From Flavobacterium sp. (GTDB taxonomy: Bacteria; Bacteroidota; Bacteroidia; Flavobacteriales; Flavobacteriaceae), in contig NZ_JANXUG010000085.1 in assembly GCF_025352015.1 (NCBI RefSeq), positions 1 through 34,980 on the forward strand: DNA of 34,980 nt. Reading direction: 5' to 3'. Positions 34,822 through 34,980 of this stretch are shown in pieces (the stretch's first letter is position 1; every line of letters starts with the position of its first letter). The notes below the pieces were generated by a model. It saw only the letters and a list, made by a program, of their open reading frames with translations. It made no database searches and had not been told where the DNA came from. The translations under genes and the position numbers were made by a program.

Positions 34822-34980
34822 ATTAAAGATTAGAAAACACGATATTAAAAACTGGCAAATTAAAAACAGTTACTAAGTTGTGGTTTGATTAAAGATTAGA
34901 AAACACGATATTTGTTAGCTACTAATGTAAAAAGTTTTAATTGTTGTGGTTTGATTAAAGATTAGAAAACACGATATTTG
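34811..34980 (+). CRISPR. Type II-C CRISPR array, first three repeats
   Basis: Identical 36-bp repeats lie at 34811-34846, 34877-34912 and 34943-34978, starting GTTGTGGTTTGATTAAAG and ending AACACGATATT. The two complete spacers are each 30 bp (34847-34876 and 34913-34942), AT-rich and different from each other. A third spacer begins at the window edge. Repeat and spacer lengths are those of type II-C, and the tracrRNA at 29649-29737 matches the repeat. The repeat holds TTTG at positions 8-11 and, 19 bases on, GATATT, which becomes GATATTTG when the spacer starts TG, so each repeat may carry its own promoter. The total number of spacers is not visible. Confidence 0.97.

Overview
The window looks like chromosomal DNA from a member of the Flavobacteriaceae, most likely Flavobacterium or a close relative. 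The DNA is AT-rich. Several genes follow Bacteroidota promoters with a TAnnTTTG -7 box. A secreted protease ends in a type IX secretion sorting domain. An SDR-type threonine dehydrogenase of the length known from Flavobacterium is present, and so is a large type II-C Cas9 of the Bacteroidota kind. No rRNA or tRNA gene was seen.

Layout. 1-4451: the 3' end of an M13 metallopeptidase, then a leftward cluster (zinc-ribbon protein, membrane M28 peptidase, NAD(P)-binding protein, small membrane protein). 4756-12494: a short SSB, a small secreted protein, a HAD phosphatase, methionyl-tRNA synthetase, an S66 carboxypeptidase, a YraN-like nuclease and a secreted zinc protease. 12566-16555: mfd behind a lipoprotein gene. 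16750-20065: a decayed stretch with a frameshifted gene of unknown function, an XRE-type regulator with an internal stop, a block of 21-bp phased repeats, and a deacetylase-like gene broken by three homopolymer indels. 20066-22595: a FemAB/BioF2-like transferase, a GNAT acetyltransferase and threonine dehydrogenase. 22666-28369: a globin-like lipoprotein with a membrane-anchored partner, a 35-residue membrane protein, an NTF2-like secreted protein, a YcbB-type L,D-transpeptidase and a second, complete M13 metallopeptidase. 28492-29699: dispersed repeat and a frameshifted gene. 29649-34980: a type II-C CRISPR-Cas locus.

The CRISPR locus is the main item. A tracrRNA is encoded on the minus strand just upstream of cas9. 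Its anti-repeat matches the array repeat over 16 bp plus a further 6 bp across an internal loop, and it is followed by a nexus hairpin and a terminator. cas9 (1448 aa) keeps all catalytic residues. Where cas1 and cas2 would be expected there is instead a ParDE-type toxin-antitoxin operon with its own operator. The 36-nt repeat / 30-nt spacer array follows directly and runs off the window. A second, degenerate anti-repeat sits immediately before the first repeat and can fold onto it as a long hairpin, and the repeats themselves carry a plausible Bacteroidota promoter. So the window shows an interference module linked to a protein toxin-antitoxin pair. Whether an adaptation module lies beyond the array cannot be seen.

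Five single-base indels in homopolymer runs break three genes, while long AT-rich genes such as cas9 are intact. That suggests real decay in accessory genes, although assembly error cannot be excluded from sequence alone.
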